Assembly (NCBI GenBank): GCA_024449915.1
Contig: JAMZAV010000982.1
Coordinates: forward strand, 62,001 to 126,000
Direction: 5' to 3'
DNA length: 64,000 bases
Source of the DNA: Sweltsa coloradensis
Lineage: Eukaryota; Arthropoda; Insecta; Plecoptera; Chloroperlidae
Below, in pieces: positions 11,848 through 24,200 of this stretch. Made by a program: the position numbers and the translations under genes. Below the pieces are notes generated by a model. The model was given only the letters and a program-made list of their open reading frames with translations. It did not search any database and had not been told where the DNA came from. Position 1 is the stretch's first letter. Each line of letters starts with the position of its first letter.

Positions 11848-11930
11848 TTTATTTAGTTGTCCTCCTTTGTAAATCAGTTTTTATAACTGAATAGGATAGA
11901 CGTTAAATAAATAATAAATAAATAAATATA
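11848..11930 (+). repeat. shared 3' tail of an unidentified retroelement
   Basis: The phrase GTCCTCCTTTGTAAATCAG, then ACTGAATAGGATAGACG and TAAATAAATAAATAA tail units, is nearly identical to 50173-50239. A common 3' end with a short A-rich repeat tail suggests a LINE or SINE family. Confidence 0.55.
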
Positions 11931-12089
11931 TCTAAGGAAATCCATGAGAAATACCTTTAGTAAGGATTTTAAAGTGTGGATTTTGATCAAGGTACGTCTT
12001 AAACAAAAGTCTTGATGCGTGGTACTTGAGAAACCTCCATCGGTGAATTATATTATTACGTCACATGATTTGAGTGCGCCAAACGTTAG

Positions 12090-13284
12090 TTAGATGAGTG
12101 TAGCGAGCGAAGCGAGGATTCCATTTCACTACACTGGAGAAAAAATCCGGAATGTTTTTTTTTCTGTTTGTATTTTTGTGTGTTTGTCAACACGATTCCG
12201 ACTAAACCGATACTCCAATTGCGATGAAATTTTATGGAGGCCTTCGAAATCTCTGAACTTAGAACTGCACGCGAAAAATTGATCGAAAAATTATTTCTTT
12301 TGAAAATCGCAATTTTACGATTTTTTAAATTTTTAAAACATTCTTCGACTTATAACACCGACATGCTTTATCCGATTCTAATGATTTTTTCACAGAACCT
12401 TACTTTTATAAATTAATATATTCGTGTGAAATTTGAGCGCAATCAAACAATTATTTCTCTTAATAATTGCAATTTTACGATTTTGCTATGATGCTGCGAT
12501 AATGCTAAGGCTTTTACAATTTTCATTTTTTTTTTAAAAGTGAAAGGTGTTTAAGAATAAAAAACAATACATCTAAACATTTACCAGACGATTTATAATT
12601 TTAGTTTTGTTTGATAAATATGATTTTTTTCCTTTGCTTTGTTGGACAAAGTATGTTGTTTGTAATAAATCTATATTTTCCCATATTTTAATTAAAAGAC
12701 TATAAATCTCATCAAAAAAGTGTCTGGTGAATTTGTCAGAATAATACTTGTGAGCACATTAAAGAAGAAATTATCCTTTTATCTTAAAAGCTGTAGAAGA
12801 AATAGGAAAAAATGTTAGCAAATGTGCTAGAATAAAAGTTTTGAGATAATAGCATTTAAAGATTATTCTTATTGTTTTTTGGTAAATTTGAGTATAATAT
12901 AGCCTAAAGGTTTAGTTTATTTATTTTACATTAATTCACTGGGCCTTTATAACCTGTTAATCTAGGCTTCTTCAAAATTGACTAAAATTGTTATGAATAA
13001 CACTATACAGCCCTAGATTAGGCCTAATATCAGTACCGGTAAGCCATTTTCCCATGCAAAAATAGCATGCAGCGCTCAAGAAAATATTCATTTAAATCTT
13101 TTAGCATTATATCAGCATAAAATAAATTTATGTAGTCAATAAATAAAAAAAGTAAACTTAAAAACAATTAAAACAATAATAATGCAAAATTGCTTGTTTT
13201 TCATACATTTTCAGTGAAACAACCCCTTAAACAATTACGCTCATCCAACAACGCGCCTGAAAAAGCGTTTGCGAAGCTTCCTAG
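12090..13284 (+). mobile_element. Helitron-like element carrying a copy of the TTAA module
   Basis: The left end (TTAGATGAGTGTAGCGAGCG) is a variant of the TTGGATGAGCGAAGCG start. The right end is GCGAAGCTTCCTAG at 13271-13284, with the AACGC/GCGTT hairpin before it. The right flank is A here, not T. The last 700 bp are homologous, in reverse, to the TTAA-flanked element at 3797-4631, so the element has picked up or been hit by that module. No Rep/helicase frame. Confidence 0.6.
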
Positions 13285-13946
13285 AAAACATATTTTTGAT
13301 TACATACTCGTAGGTTCATGGTCATACAGATTGTAATAATAACCTTTTTCTGTAATAATTGACTTATGCTGTATCAAGTGTGGCCTATTTACTAATTATT
13401 CACAACAATGTGTCAATCGTTGCATTATTGCGTCAACATAAAAAGTTTACCAAATTATATTGAAAAAATGCCAAATTTTGCCTTTATTGACCTCTGCTGG
13501 ACACAAAATTAATTTTAAACAATTGAAATATGTTTTATTCGAAATATCCTTAAATTAGCTTTGATACATACCGTGGTTAGGTTTATTTTTTTTTTTAAAT
13601 TCAGTTTTATTACATTTTCTTTAGGTGATGATTAATTCTATACTCACCCTATGGGGATTTTAGGGGATTCGTCATGGGTTATTTAATTTTTTCTGAATCC
13701 AATTTAATTATACTAAATTTGCTAATGTTGCAAATTGTCCTAGATCAACTTGGAAGGGATAGACCCGAATATGAAAACGAGAACCGTATACTAGTCTTCA
13801 AGCAATGAGTTTAGTTTAATGTGTTTAATATAGCTTTTGGTATTAATGAACTCCAACCATTATATTATTTTTACAACAATGATTTATAACAAACAAATAT
13901 TCTAATTCCATACATTCCCCATACGCGCAAGTGTAATATCAAAAGG
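13285..13946. other. AT-rich stretch, nothing recognised
   Basis: No supported feature. Confidence 0.5.
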
Positions 13947-14300
13947 GGCCTTCAAAGTCCAACTCGCTACCTTCCCGTGGTTTGGCCTGTAAGTAGGGGA
14001 GTGGTGTATTCCCCAAAACTAAGGGCGAGCTCTGGCCGGTTGGGGTGCGTGTTGCAGAGAGAGCTCTCGCGCAACTTTTTATCACACCTTTTCTTCATTC
14101 ACACAGCCTTACTCATATTTATTTTCTTCTTTCACTTTTTTCTTCTCCATACTTGCCGGCCCTCTCTGCAACGAGCACTCTTCCGTTCCCACCCAGTTTA
14201 ACCCATCCTATCCAACATCCTCACTCCTTCCCATTAACCCCCCGCGTCTTCCCTTACGTTCCTCCCTTTGGAGGGAAGAAAACATGGTGGTAATCCACAA
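13947..14300 (+). repeat. SINE family B2-like copy, head region
   Basis: GGCCTTCAAAGTCCAACTCG through GAGCTCTGG matches, in order, the reverse complement of the right end of the SINE at 59097-59427. The sequence then becomes CT-rich and different from that copy. Confidence 0.5.
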
Positions 14301-14689
14301 TAATTATGGAAAAAGAAAATTCGGAAGATTCCAATACACTTGAAATGGGCACTGATAACTCTACTGTTGAGTGCCCTAAAACAACATTAACTAACTAACT
14401 AATAATGATAACAAATTAAAACATAATACTCGAAAGAATATTAAGCCGGATACGAAGGTTATACAACACGCGTCTAATGTTGCCAATAATACTGTTTGGA
14501 TTCTTTCCACCGAAATAACATAAAATGCTTATTTTACTACCACGTTATCAAATGCGATGCCTGCAAGGGTATATGTTATGTATGGTTGCAGGAGCGTAGA
14601 AGTCAACTGTAGTTTTCAACGTACCGATGTTAACAATTTATTTTTCTTTTTTATTATGGTCTCGTCAACCGTTAGGTAATAATGCACCA

Positions 14690-14935
14690 CTCTAGTCTAG
14701 GGGATTTAGGAAGGAAAGTCCTATGCCGTTCAGAACCAGCCACAGGTAGGGGGAGATGAAGGGGGGAGGTTTCTCACATCGCGGTCGTCATCGTCCTTGA
14801 CATCGTTCGTGTTGCCATGGTCTTCGTCGTCGGGGAGATCGCAAAGGGAAGGGGAGAGGTCCCCGACGACGACCATCAGAGCTAGCGTTTAGTTTCAGGG
14901 ACTACTCCTCTAATTGCCGCAGCTGATGTTTTCAA
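14690..14935 (-). repeat. SINE family B2 copy, body
   Basis: Shares CAGAACCAGCCACA, the CGTCGTCGGGGA block, CCCCGACGACGACC and GTTTCAGGGA with the copy at 59097-59427, in the same orientation. Ends not defined. Confidence 0.55.
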
Positions 14936-15199
14936 GGTGGACTTTATCTCTTTCCTCGCCTTTTACGATTAGCAGAGCCATACTCTGGGTCAATTCTACC
15001 TCGGGCCCAGAAGGGGCAAATACGTTCAAGAGAACTAACTTTACTTCTAATTTGCGATCGTTTGAATAAAGGAGTTTCCACATTGTCATAGATCGCTTCC
15101 TCACCTTCATTTAGTCAGAAATAAAACAAACTGTATTTTTTTTCATTACCAATAGTTAAATTTGTTGAAAACAAGTAGGTTTCCAATTGATAACACCAA

Positions 15200-15853
15200 T
15201 TGTATTATAATTATTTTATATTTGTTTAGGTAAACGTTTTATGGGAATTTCATGAAATTATTAAGGAAACTTCAAAATCTCTGAATCGACATGCTACGTG
15301 TAGTTTAGTACAATCGAAGAAATGATTCTTATTAATCTTATAAATTTATTATTTTCTTTGATTTTTAGTACGATATTTTCGTGAAATAAACAAATTAAAA
15401 ATAAATCAATTGTATTTAGAGTCTACCCACTCAGTAAAATCCTCATCAAGAATGGAGATTCTTGATGAAACTTTATGACAATATTCGGGTTTTTTGTACA
15501 ATCTTAGAAATATTTCTCACACAAATTGTATTTTAAGACAACGAGAGGTCGATATGACATCGCTGCCACGCAACTTTCACAACGCGGTGCGCGTCGGTTC
15601 TCGGTCGCTCTCCGACTCTCAGGCTGCAGCCACGCAACGGTCGCTCTCCGACTCTCAGGCTGCAGCCACGCAACTTTCACAACGCGGTGCGCGTCGGTTC
15701 TCGGTCGCTCTCCGACTCTCAGGCTGCAGTCGGTCACGCTGAATGATTAAATGTGCAGAAAGGATTACTTAAATCCATAATAAAAGAATAGAAATAGTGA
15801 ACCAAAAACGCTCATCCGTCAACGCGACTGGAAAGAGCGTTCGCAAAGTGGCC
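15200..15853 (+). mobile_element. diverged Helitron-like fragment
   Basis: It ends with CTCATCCGTCAACGCGACTG and AGCGTTCGCAAAGTGGCC, a mutated form of the 3' hairpin and terminus of the other copies. Body phrases (AAAATCTCTGAATCGACATG, ACAATCGAAGAAATGATTCT) match the family. The terminal CTAG is lost and a GC-rich tandem repeat lies inside. Confidence 0.5.
15566..15729. repeat. GC-rich tandem repeat, 64/36/64-bp units
   Basis: Two identical 64-bp units (15566-15629 and 15666-15729) begin CCACGCAACTTTCAC and end GGCTGCAG. Between them is a 36-bp unit (15630-15665) that keeps both ends but lacks the middle. Base composition is far above the surroundings. Frames on both strands are open through it, which I regard as a repeat artefact. 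Confidence 0.9.
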
Positions 15854-16549
15854 TATAAATATACTATGCCTTAAATAAAAAGTCATAAATTTCCAACTTT
15901 GGCCTATGCAATTTTTAAAAATAAAAAAATAATATTCGAGACAAAAATAACACGATATTACCCAAAAACGATTTTACAATCTATGGTGACACTGACCTAA
16001 AAGATAAATTATGAATTTTCTTTTACGTGACTAAATTAAGTGTAAAGGGATATAACGATAAGTCAACTTTTGGCCAAAACTAGTGTATTTTCGAATATTA
16101 CTAAATGATGGACGTCGCATCGTTTTAATGAAGAAATGAATTAATTGTGATTTTTTTTGTCTTGGAGTTGAATACAACTATAAACATGATCTGTTTGTAG
16201 TTGAAAGGGTATAAGTAATGAGTTATACACTTTCAACAACAAACGGACCATTTCTAGAACACAAAATGTATGAGAAAAACGTCTAGCTGCATACGGTTCA
16301 CTTTCCCACTGCCAGATACGACTTAATATAGTTGATTGATTATGTTTAGCCTGTAGAATACAAAAAGAATAACCGATGGCAATGTATTGCATTTTATTTG
16401 AGAATGGGTACCCCACTTGACATACTACCACGTCTGCCAGACGGGCGTTAGGGGGTGACTCTTTGTTAATAGTGGATGGCATGTGAAACAATGATGTTTG
16501 AGCAGAATCAAATTTTTAATATATTGTGTTTTTTTTAGAATATTAAAAA

Positions 16550-17290
16550 TTGTGGGGATTTTTTTTTTAGAAAATTTTTTGGGGGAAATTATCCTGGGGA
16601 ATAGTGGCCAAGGGTGGGGGGGAAGAGGGGGGATCAAAATGTCAAGATCGGATGAGATCCAATCAAATTACGTAAAAGGCTTGACTAAATACCCTAAAAT
16701 AGTATTTTTTTTAAATTTCATACAAAAAATGGGGGGGGGAGGAAAGGGGGGCTTAGTAGACAGTGGAGGGGGATGAATTACTTTGGAAGGTGTTTTAGGT
16801 GGCTAAATATCACTATCAGATAAAATACAAACAAACAAATGACCTAAAGGTAATTTTTAAAAAAATGGGGGAGGGGTTGGTAAAAGTTGGTAAAAGGGGG
16901 GCGGGGGTGGGCAGAGAAGGAGTAGTCTGAAATTGGTTGGTGATGTCAAGGCTGGAAAGGATTATCAGATGGGGAAATAATTTTTCATTTTCATTTGTTT
17001 ACTTTTTTGAAATGACAAAAATATGGGGGGGGGGAGTCCCAACGTGTGTTAATTTTGGAGGGGTCTTTTTTTGGGGGTATGGAGACTTATGTCAATATCG
17101 GATGAAATCTGCCAAAAATTTCCATTGAGGGAAACAAAATACTAAACTTGGCCCAATTTTTAAAATTTCAAAAAAATTAACGAAACACTATGGGGGGTTG
17201 GGGGGGGGGGGAGGAAGGGGGACGGAAAAAAATTCAGGGGCTTCTTAAATGTCAATGTGGGATAAGATTTTAAAAAATCCGAAAGAGGGA
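16550..17290 (+). repeat. G-run tandem array upstream of the P450 gene
   Basis: Diverged units each contain an A/T-rich stretch, runs of 6-13 G, and a phrase like ATGTCAATATCGGATGAAAT (near 16638, 16944, 17087 and 17250). Multiple closely spaced G runs on the plus strand could form G-quadruplexes. It ends about 375 bp before the P450 start codon. Confidence 0.7.
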
Positions 17291-17665
17291 AGAAAATTTA
17301 GAATTTATTTTTCCCCCATAATTTCGATTTTAAATAGTATTTCATGGCAAAACAAGTATGTATTAATGGTATTCTAAGGGGTTAATCAACTGTGTATACC
17401 CCCACGATTAGTGCGATATTACTAAATTCAAAATAAGGTTATTTTGCGTGGTTTTAATATTGTCAGAAGTCTTTCCTCTTTTAAGCATTACTTATAGCAT
17501 GACAGAAGCAACATTGTTGCTGCGTTCCATAATGATTAATCAATTCTTTTGCATTCCACCCACTTTAATTACTTCCTCCTGTCTCTTACCTTGATGGCTC
17601 CACGACCTTGACAAAGACTATAACATGTGTTGTTCTGCCGAGACACGACGTGTTTAGTGTCAGCC

Positions 17666-18233
17666 ATGGAGTCCTTCATGATTCCTGCTCTCCTCGTGAG
17701 TCTCATCGCGTCCCTGTGGTGTCTTCTATATTGGTGGCCGCGACGGCGTCTCTGGTCTCTGGCGGAGAAGATCCCGGGGCCTCGGGGCTACCCTCTCGTC
17801 GGCAATGCCTTGATATTCGCGGGCAAAGGTATACCTGATCATTTACAAGATGGCGTGAAGCTAATGGAGAAGTATGGAGGTATTATATGTCTATGGTTTG
17901 GACCTGAACTGGCCATAATCTTGTGTGACCCTGATGACATCCAGGTCATCCTTGGGGACCCAATGATCAGGAACCGAAATAGGATTGCAGAGTACCAAGG
18001 TGTGAGGTTTTTTGGTAGAGGTCTTGTTACCTCTAATGGGAACCAATGGAAAATTCGCAGAAAACTCGTCAGGACAAATTTTAATTCTAACGTTTTGAAC
18101 AGTTACGTTGAAGTTTTTGAAAGCAAGTCGAAGCTGTTGGTTAAGAAACTAGAAGAATTCGAAGGGAAGATTTTCAACGTTTGTGACATTCTTGCACTTT
18201 GCTTAGTGGACATCGTTTGTGAGGTCAGCCTTG
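17666..18233 (+). CDS. P450 exon 1
   Basis: Start ATG with purine at -3 substitute CAGCC context and G at +4. Encodes the membrane anchor, proline hinge and B-C region up to VCEVSLG. Donor CTTG|GTAAGT leaves phase 1. Confidence 0.88.
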
Positions 18234-21200
18234 GTAAGTACACCCGCAGTCATTGGTGGTGATTAACCCTAATAATACATTACAATCGAACGAAATATTA
18301 ATGAACTTAAATAAAAATGTTCCCGGATACTCAACACATGACTCGCTCATCGTCAAACAACGACTTCCTCGTTTCCTAGTCTAATTGGCTAAGGCGCCCT
18401 GATACCCGAAATATGGGAGACCTGGGTTCAAACAGCGGTCGGGAGAGGTTTTGTTATTTCTGGTCTGTATTTAAAAAAACTATAGAACAAGTTTGGAAAT
18501 GCATAGGGCCTACAACAGGCCTACTATGGAAAACATAGCCAGTACGAAATACGTGTAAAGATTGCAAGGTTAACTCAATTTTGGAGCTCTATTTGGGGGT
18601 ACCTTGAGCTTGCAAGATTTGGTACCTTGTTCTTTGCATGCAATTTTCACAGCCTGACAAATAATAAATAAAAACATAATCTTCATGAAAAAACCACTGT
18701 CGTTAAATTAAACCTACACTTTTACGGCCTATTTTTTCAATTTCTTGTTAGTTTAAATCGTTTAATCGCAACGGACCTTGCTAATTTTGCTATCAGTTCT
18801 CAGTTAAGAGGAAAGATTACCGCCAACATAAAAACTACGTGAGATAACCTTATTTTTGCAATTGTCTCACAAAATGCCACCCAAAATCGAAAAAGTGGAT
18901 AATAGGCCCCACGTAGTTATTTTAGAATTATATCCTACAAGAATGTTATTTCAAATATTATAATCAGTGGCGTTTTTAATAGAAAAAAATAATTTAACTT
19001 TATCCGTAATTAAAATCACTACTGACAAAATATTTGAAAAACATATTTTGCCTTGCATAGTTCTAACGTAACTAAATGGGGCCTCTTATCCAATTTTTGG
19101 ATTTTGCGTTGCTTTTTGTGAGATATTACAAAAATAAAGTAATTTAGCGTGGTTTTAATATTGGCGACTATCAGTCCCTTCTAATCCGTACCGGATGTCT
19201 GTTTAAATTTTCAGCGCAATCTGTTCAGCGATTCGGCTGATATTTAATATTTATATTACACACAAACTGCTCTTCCTCGTCTAATTAATTTAAAAAGATG
19301 CGCAATTGTTGTTGTTGATGTTGTTGATGATGATTTTGTTGTTGTTGATGTTGTTGATGATGATTTTGTTATTGTTGTTGTTGTTGTTGTTGTGGCTATT
19401 ATTATTTAGTGACTAATTTACCTAACATTAAATAGGTAATAGTTTTGAGTATATGACAAATTTTGGATTATAAATAATTGTTATTTTATAATTTACTAAT
19501 TTTGTCTCAAAAGGTAATGTTACAACGGCTTCTGGTGACTGGTAGATTACTGTTTACTGGTAAGCATTTGTATTTTTGTATTTGGATATGAAGATGACAT
19601 TGTTTGTCTTCAAGTGAATTGTCTACTATTATCAGTATAGGAATGAAGAAATAGCAACAGTCGAAAAGATATGCCCCCTCCCCCCTTTACGTAGCCATGC
19701 TTTGAAGGCGGAGGACCAGGGTTCGATCAACAATCGAGAGATATTTTCGACTTTTGCTCTTTCTTCATTCCTGTCCATACAGCAGGCTCACCGTAAAAGA
19801 TTTTAATTTCATATAATATAGTTATAATACCTAATCTCCTGTCTTAGGCACTGCTATGAACTCACTGGCAGCTGGGAAGAGCGACATTGTCGATAGTTTC
19901 GGCAAATGCCGCGAGTTCCTTCACAGAAGCACGATCAGTCCCTGGCTTTGGATAGACTGGATTTTCGAGCATAGCTCAATAGGCCGACAATCCAAACCAT
20001 GCGTTAAGGTAACTGCCATAACATCCGATTGAACTTAGTTTAAGTTGGCACCACATTTTGAAGACAACTAAGTTTAGCTCAGAATAGATTTTTTTGGAAT
20101 GGTCAACCTATGGTGATTGAGAATATTTTATGTACTGATGGTCAAGAAGTCGTCATTTCTAACATTTTATTCAACCTCGGGGTAATAAAACAGAAAAAAA
20201 TAGAAAAACAAAACACAAAAGTGTTATGTCTATAAACAAAGATTTCAAAAATTCTTATTGAAAAATCTTAGAAGTAATGTTACTCCAAAAATTGCTGGTC
20301 TAAGTCCAATAAAAACAAAATAAATAAATAATGATAAAGTTTTATTAATATGTTGCATAAACTTATTTATTATTAAACATATTAAACATGCCATTTAAAA
20401 CAAGGAACGAAAATGAATGCAAAGCAAAGAAAAGAGCATTTGTCCTGAAATACTTTCTTACCTGTCATCCCTAGTTGATTTGAGTAAAATTGGAAGCTAA
20501 GGTGTTTTGTGGAGTAATATTTAAGAAGTTGGTCAGGGCGAAATAAAGTTGATTGATTCGTGAGCAATGAACATCCAAATGTTCGTTTCATTCGTTATTG
20601 TTTTGATGTTATTTATATCGTATCTTAATAATACCGCAATATAGCTTTCATTGTGTGTAAACTACACACATTAAATGTACTTGCTTTTGTAACATACAAT
20701 TGTGAAAAGGAGCATTGCTCTTATTCTTACTTCAATCAACGTGCATTGTACAAAGGTTATAACATGTAATAATCTGTACCGACAGTGTTGGCACGGGCGC
20801 TAAGCCCTCGACTCTGATTCAGGAGGTCCCGGATTCGAATCCCGTCGAGACCGGCAATCCTGACTGAAGGTTTTTTCCAAGGTTTCCCTCAGTTGTTAAT
20901 GCCAATGCAAGGGATGGAGTGCTCTGAAACAGCCCTCGGACATCCCTTCACAAATGTCCTATCCGCAACATACCTAGTTCCCTGAAGAGTAGCATATCGC
21001 ACCCTATAACAGGTTTAATTCTCACGATAAAAAAATTGTATCGCATAACAAAATTGATAACTTCAACTTGATTTATCACTTCAATGTTCTTAAAAAAAAA
21101 TTATGCAAATACAAGATTGCAAGGAATTATGTTCTTTCTGGATAATGATGATTTTGATAAAAATTATTTTTCAATAATTCAGAAATCAAGGATTTATGGT

Positions 21201-24200
21201 AATTATTACGTGGATAATGAAATCGACTCGGCGAGGGTGTGATCGCTAAGAAGCTGGACGAGTTCCGCCGAGGAGTCCGCTCCCCGGGCATCACCACCGC
21301 CAGCAACAAGCGGGTCTCCTCCTTCCTGGACATGTTGATTGAGACCTCGGAGACGCAAGGTTCGATCCTCTCCCCTGAGGACATTAGAGACGAAGTCACG
21401 TCTCTAATCCTTGGTGGTATGGATACATCATCAATCACGATGAGTTTTCTGTTGGTTTTGATTTCAATTAACCCCGAGGTAAGAAGAGATCCTCTCGGAT
21501 CACATTATTTGATTTTGTACTACACGGCCTGATGTTTTCATGTTTTTTTATTGTTTTGGTATTTTCTTTCTTTCTTTCTTTCGTTATTTCGCTCTTTCTT
21601 TATACATTTGACGTCTAGCCTATTCAGTGATTAAAACAGATTTACAAAGGTGTACTAGTGAATAAAACTATTAAAAAGATGAAACAATTTTAGAGTAGGT
21701 AATGAAACTTCTCTCTGGAGCGAAGGATCTTTCGCCGTATCGCGCGGCTTCCTCCGATGACGCGGAATGAAGACGTGTTTACCACAACTGGCGCCGGTGG
21801 TATCAGCTCTTGACTCGACGCCCTCGCAGGGGCTTACGTGCAACGTCTTATCCGCCTTTTGCCTTTATCGTTGACTAACTCTATAAATTAATGTCATGTT
21901 CTCTTGTTGTCTTTTGTTGTAATATTAATCTGAACTTGTAACTCTGTAATCACCGTGTCAGGCTACATTGCGCCACACGTGCCCTGCGTTAGCATTCCTG
22001 CCATATGGGCAGGTAAAGTTCATTAAAATATATATAATTTGTTTGTATTGGTAATTAAAACTACTAAAATAAATAAAAAATCCACAAAATAATACAATGT
22101 AAAGAACATTATGACCAGGAAAGTCTATGCTAGAAACAATTTTTACATTATAAGTAACATACATCAATGCAGCCTCTTAAGTTTATGATTATATAGATTG
22201 GCTTCTTGATGTATGATAGATGAGGTGTTCCAATCCACATAATGGTGATTCTCATTGGCATGCTCTGCCAATCAAGAGGAAAACACTAAATGCTGCGTAA
22301 CGTTGCTCTTAGTCTTATGATCGTTCAACCCAACCTCAAGAGTTATCTTGGTCTCCCCAATGTACGCGGCACCACATTGAGAAGGGATAGAGTAAACAGC
22401 ATTCTTGGATATTTGAGATTCGTCCTTGCGTTTACGGTTTATTTACTGTTAATATACTTCTTATGGTACGAGGTGATGAAAAACAGTACGAATCCCAAAA
22501 GGCTTGGGGAGGCGTCCGATTTTCCTAACAAATTCGGATAGTAATCAAGAACGATTGTTTTCAGGATTCGAGGTGAAACGGGAGATTTAATGTTTTCTTG
22601 CAATACAAACTGTCGAAACAGATATTATCACTTTCTGGAACACTTGACTTGGATAACCTTTTTTCACAATTAATGCATCGTTGAGGTACGAAAGTGCTTG
22701 GTTCATCAAGATATCTGATGAACAATTCGAAGCAGCTCGGACTGCCGAACATCTCATCACACCTTTCTTAATGTGGACTAGGTAATTAGAATCAAACCTC
22801 ATACACTGATCAGTGTGTGTCGGTTTCTTATACATACACAAGCAGTCAATTTTGTATCAACTATAGAGATAAATTCAGTTAAATTTAATTTTAAATTGTG
22901 TGAAATGCAGATAATAACGTACACATATCTCCTTCAAAGATCAATTTTGATGAAACTAACCTTCAGCACTTCTGTTTCAAGACGGTCCATGAATATATCC
23001 GCCAGCAATGGGGAAAGGCAACTTCCTATCGCCAGGCCGTCTAGTTGTATATAGAATTGATCTTCAAATTGGAAGTAGCACAACTTCACACATATCTTTA
23101 AAAATTCCATAATACTAACTGAGGGAAACGTAATCGCTCTCTATATTTTGAGTATAGTGTAGTCCTACAAATCATGATTATGACAAAATCTCATCACGTA
23201 AATGCAGACAAAATAATGAACGGTAGTTAAACAAAGTTTTATAGAGTAATATTACACACAATGTACAGTAAGATAGAAATTTTTGATAATATATTTAAGT
23301 TCAGTTTTACTAATAATTTCGTTACAATTAATTTTAAGGAACATAATATATTTAAAAAAAAATATATAAAACATCATTTATTAAATTATTTACAATGTAA
23401 TATCGGGAGCAGCTATCTAAGCATCATAGTTATGGCCATGGGAAAATCCCCGATAAAATTTCCATGTCTCTTATATAGACGAAGTAACTATGAGCGTAAC
23501 GCATGTTTGGCGTGGAATAAATCATGTATACACTATTTTGTTACAACTTTCTCAAACTACAAATCAAAAGCTTTAAGAACGTCCGTGGGTACAGGCCGAG
23601 CTCCACCTAGAGTTAGACGACGTGTTCGGTTCTGACGACCGCCCGGCGACTTCAGAGGATCAGAAACAACTTCCCGCCTTGGAACGATGCATCAAGGAGA
23701 CGCTGATGTTCGTGTATGTATGCAGGTACAAGCCGAGCTCCACCGAGAGTTAGACGACGTCTTCGGTTCTGACGACCGCCCGGCGACTTCAGAGGATCTC
23801 AAACAACTTCCCGCCTTGGATCGATGCATCAAGGAGACGCTGAGGCTATTCCCTGTGATCCCATTTCTCTCTCGGGATCTTATTAAAGACGTGCAGCTTC
23901 CCAGTGGGTAAAGTGAATTGTATGATTATACAAGCTAACTAAAGATTCGAATTTCAATCATCAAACCAACCGACAGTGTAATCTCGAGTGTTAAGCGTGC
24001 GACTCTGATTACGGAGATCCCTTTTCATATCTTACCGAGACTGGCAATCCTGGCTGAAGGGTTTTTCCCGAGACATTACATGGGCATGCATGGATGCAAG
24101 GGATTTAAACAACCCTCGGACATCTCTTTACAATAATTGTCATATCTCTTATAAATCTAGTTTAGACACCTGAAGAGGGTCATACATTGCACCCAGAGCA

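Noticed and set aside
15494..15750. Three overlapping open frames on both strands
   Set aside because: Produced by the 64-bp GC-rich tandem repeat, whose unit lacks stops.
20778..20860. tRNA gene in P450 intron 2
   Set aside because: The same head plus a 200-bp body recurs in three other places, so it is a SINE.
23589..23706. An alternative, mutually exclusive P450 exon
   Set aside because: It has no AG acceptor at its start and no donor at its end.
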